Positions 62,853 to 64,000 of a stretch of DNA of 64,000 bases are shown here, in pieces (positions within the stretch are counted from its first letter, which is position 1; each line of letters starts with the position of its first letter). A program made the translations under genes and the position numbers. Origin of the DNA: Sporosarcina luteola (GTDB lineage Bacteria; Bacillota; Bacilli; Bacillales_A; Planococcaceae). Under the pieces are notes generated by a model, which was not told the DNA's origin, ran no database searches, and saw only the letters and a program-made list of their open reading frames with translations. The DNA lies in contig NZ_BJYL01000012.1 of NCBI RefSeq assembly GCF_007991495.1, positions 37,870 to 101,869 of the forward strand, written 5' to 3'.

Positions 62853-63389
62853 CTATTGCTTAACAAAAATAAAATGATCATCAGGTTCCCAAATGTGCAT
62901 GTCATCGCAGACATATCCTCGAAGCCAAAGTGCGCCATCTATTCTTCTAAGGTAAAAACCTTTTGGAAAATCATGGTCTTCAGTTAGAATTTGAGAAGCT
63001 ACCGTAATAGACCCATAAGGAGCCTTATGTTGTCGATGTCTATTCAAATTACCTTCTGGTTGGTCCAGATATGCAAGCCTTAAATAAGGTGCAAGCTCCA
63101 ATGGACATAATTTCAAACCAAGCTGATTTGCCTTCCGAAAAATTTGAGATACGGTTCCCCCCTCTAAAAAGCCAAGATCTTGTACAGCCAGCTCTACTGT
63201 TTGCAATGTGTATTTACTATCAGAAGTAGTAAATTTATCATCCTCAAACAGTGTTTCACCAAGCTTATTTATCAAAATAGATTTCTTTCTTATTTTATGA
63301 ATAAGCTGTGATTTGGTTAGACCGCCCACCTCAACAGTCCTGTTGATCATATGACAGTTAGGGTATATTTCCTGTATTTTGATGTTCAC
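62853..63389 (-). CDS. Conserved hypothetical protein, 178 aa
   Basis: A soluble protein with recognisable ordered segments (KFTTSDSKYTLQTVELAVQDL, LCPLELAPYLRLAYLDQPEG, FPKGFYLRRIDGALWLRGYV). I recall similar Bacillus proteins of the same length labelled hypothetical or, without support, helicase. There are no Walker motifs. GTG start with AGGGGG upstream. Confidence 0.7.
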   Translation of the reverse strand: MNIKIQEIYPNCHMINRTVEVGGLTKSQLIHKIRKKSILINKLGETLFEDDKFTTSDSKYTLQTVELAVQDLGFLEGGTVSQIFRKANQLGLKLCPLELAPYLRLAYLDQPEGNLNRHRQHKAPYGSITVASQILTEDHDFPKGFYLRRIDGALWLRGYVCDDMHIWEPDDHFIFVKQ

Positions 63390-63584
63390 ACATTAACCCC
63401 CTTTTATTCGGTGTCTTATAATTTGACGCATTTCTTCATTCGAAAAGCACCCTTTAATCGGATAGAGTAAAACCGTTGATTTGCTCTCCAGACGGTACGT
63501 ATTCCGGAGGGCGTGTGCTATACAAAAGCACCCGATTCTCGAACACGGTATTACTCAATTATCTGTAAACGTTTGATTAGAAAT

Positions 63585-63965
63585 CTATGCACTAGATTCA
63601 CTCAATTTTATTTTTTTAAGTTCCTTTACAATGTCAAAAAAACTAATGATCAATAGAATCCAAACAACAGGACTAGATAACGATATACCGACTTGTGAAG
63701 CGCCACCAAATAAAGTGAAAACAACAATTAGAACTAACAAATAAGAAGGCAAAATAACTTGCCACCAAAGACTGATTTTGGAAGAACTGTCTTTCTGAAC
63801 ACGATTATTAATAAATCCAATTAGTATAATTACTAGCAAAAGCCCAATAAATATTGATCTTGGAATGTGCAACAAGTCATTAAAGCTTGGAAAAAAATCA
63901 TAAGCCATTAACAAAGTAATGAGAATTAATGTGAATCCCATTAAAAGCAAATGTGCACCTTTCAT
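63585..63965 (-). CDS. Hypothetical membrane protein, 126 aa
   Basis: Four hydrophobic segments with short loops and a basic C-terminal tail. ATG start with AAAGGGGAG upstream. Family not recognised. Confidence 0.65.
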   Translation of the reverse strand: MKGAHLLLMGFTLILITLLMAYDFFPSFNDLLHIPRSIFIGLLLVIILIGFINNRVQKDSSSKISLWWQVILPSYLLVLIVVFTLFGGASQVGISLSSPVVWILLIISFFDIVKELKKIKLSESSA

Positions 63966-64000
63966 ACAACTCTCCCCTTTCTAAATTTATTTACGATTGA

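Overview
The window looks like a chromosomal segment of an endospore-forming member of the Bacillales, most likely a Planococcaceae such as Sporosarcina. Gene orders known from Bacillus subtilis are visible: odhA-odhB with yojN/yojO, xpaC-yaaN, the ribD-ribE-ribBA-ribH operon behind an FMN riboswitch, parE-parC divergent from plsY, and yneP-yneQ. Spore-coat genes, T-box leaders, many TTG/GTG starts and moderate G+C fit this placement. I see no tRNA or rRNA genes, no CRISPR array, and no intact transposon or prophage.

Layout. 1-2.3 kb: end of odhA, then odhB. 2.4-14.5 kb: housekeeping and envelope genes (yojN-yojO, xpaC-yaaN, a cold-shock gene with a long structured leader, an ABC-F ATPase, msrA, an LCP protein and an AI-2E-type permease). 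14.5-23.5 kb: a molybdenum block with a one-component regulator, modABC, two enzyme maturation factors (MocA-like and XdhC-like) and a three-subunit xanthine dehydrogenase-family hydroxylase. 25-29.2 kb: the lower mevalonate pathway (mvk, mvaD, pmk) plus type 2 IPP isomerase. 29.2-32.9 kb: riboflavin operon. 33-34.2 kb: a small unit with a LAGLIDADG endonuclease and a duplicated ribbon-helix-helix-like protein. 34.5-42 kb: small alarmone synthetase, MFS exporter, topoisomerase IV, plsY. 42.2-43.6 kb: a secreted triple NlpC/P60 protein in which only the first module keeps catalytic residues.

43.6-53.8 kb is the most unusual part. It is a dense set of amide-bond-forming enzymes with spore-coat genes: three MurF-like Mur ligases (one fused to a YheC/YheD-type ATP-grasp domain, so resembling the two-engine design of cyanophycin synthetase), a separate YheC/YheD-type ATP-grasp protein coupled to one Mur ligase, two paralogous ATP-grasp ligases, one CotY/CotZ/ExsY-like coat protein and one Cys-rich protein of unknown family. 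It lies between plsY/parEC and yneQP, genes that are close together in B. subtilis, so it looks like an insertion into a conserved neighbourhood. I infer a locus that makes a peptide-like or polyamide component, or a protein modification, of the spore envelope. The chemistry is not known from sequence.

53.9-64 kb: yneQ/yneP, two lipoproteins, a class II Fic protein, a threonyl-tRNA synthetase reduced to its catalytic and anticodon-binding parts and controlled by two tandem ACC-specifier T-boxes, a large SLH/YcdB-like surface protein, and several small membrane or unknown proteins.

Two families of roughly 110-130 bp non-coding repeats recur. Several copies sit inside transcription units (odhA/odhB, modA/modB, and between the two T-boxes). 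Start codons below were chosen by ribosome-binding site and paralogue alignment, so several differ from the longest open frame.
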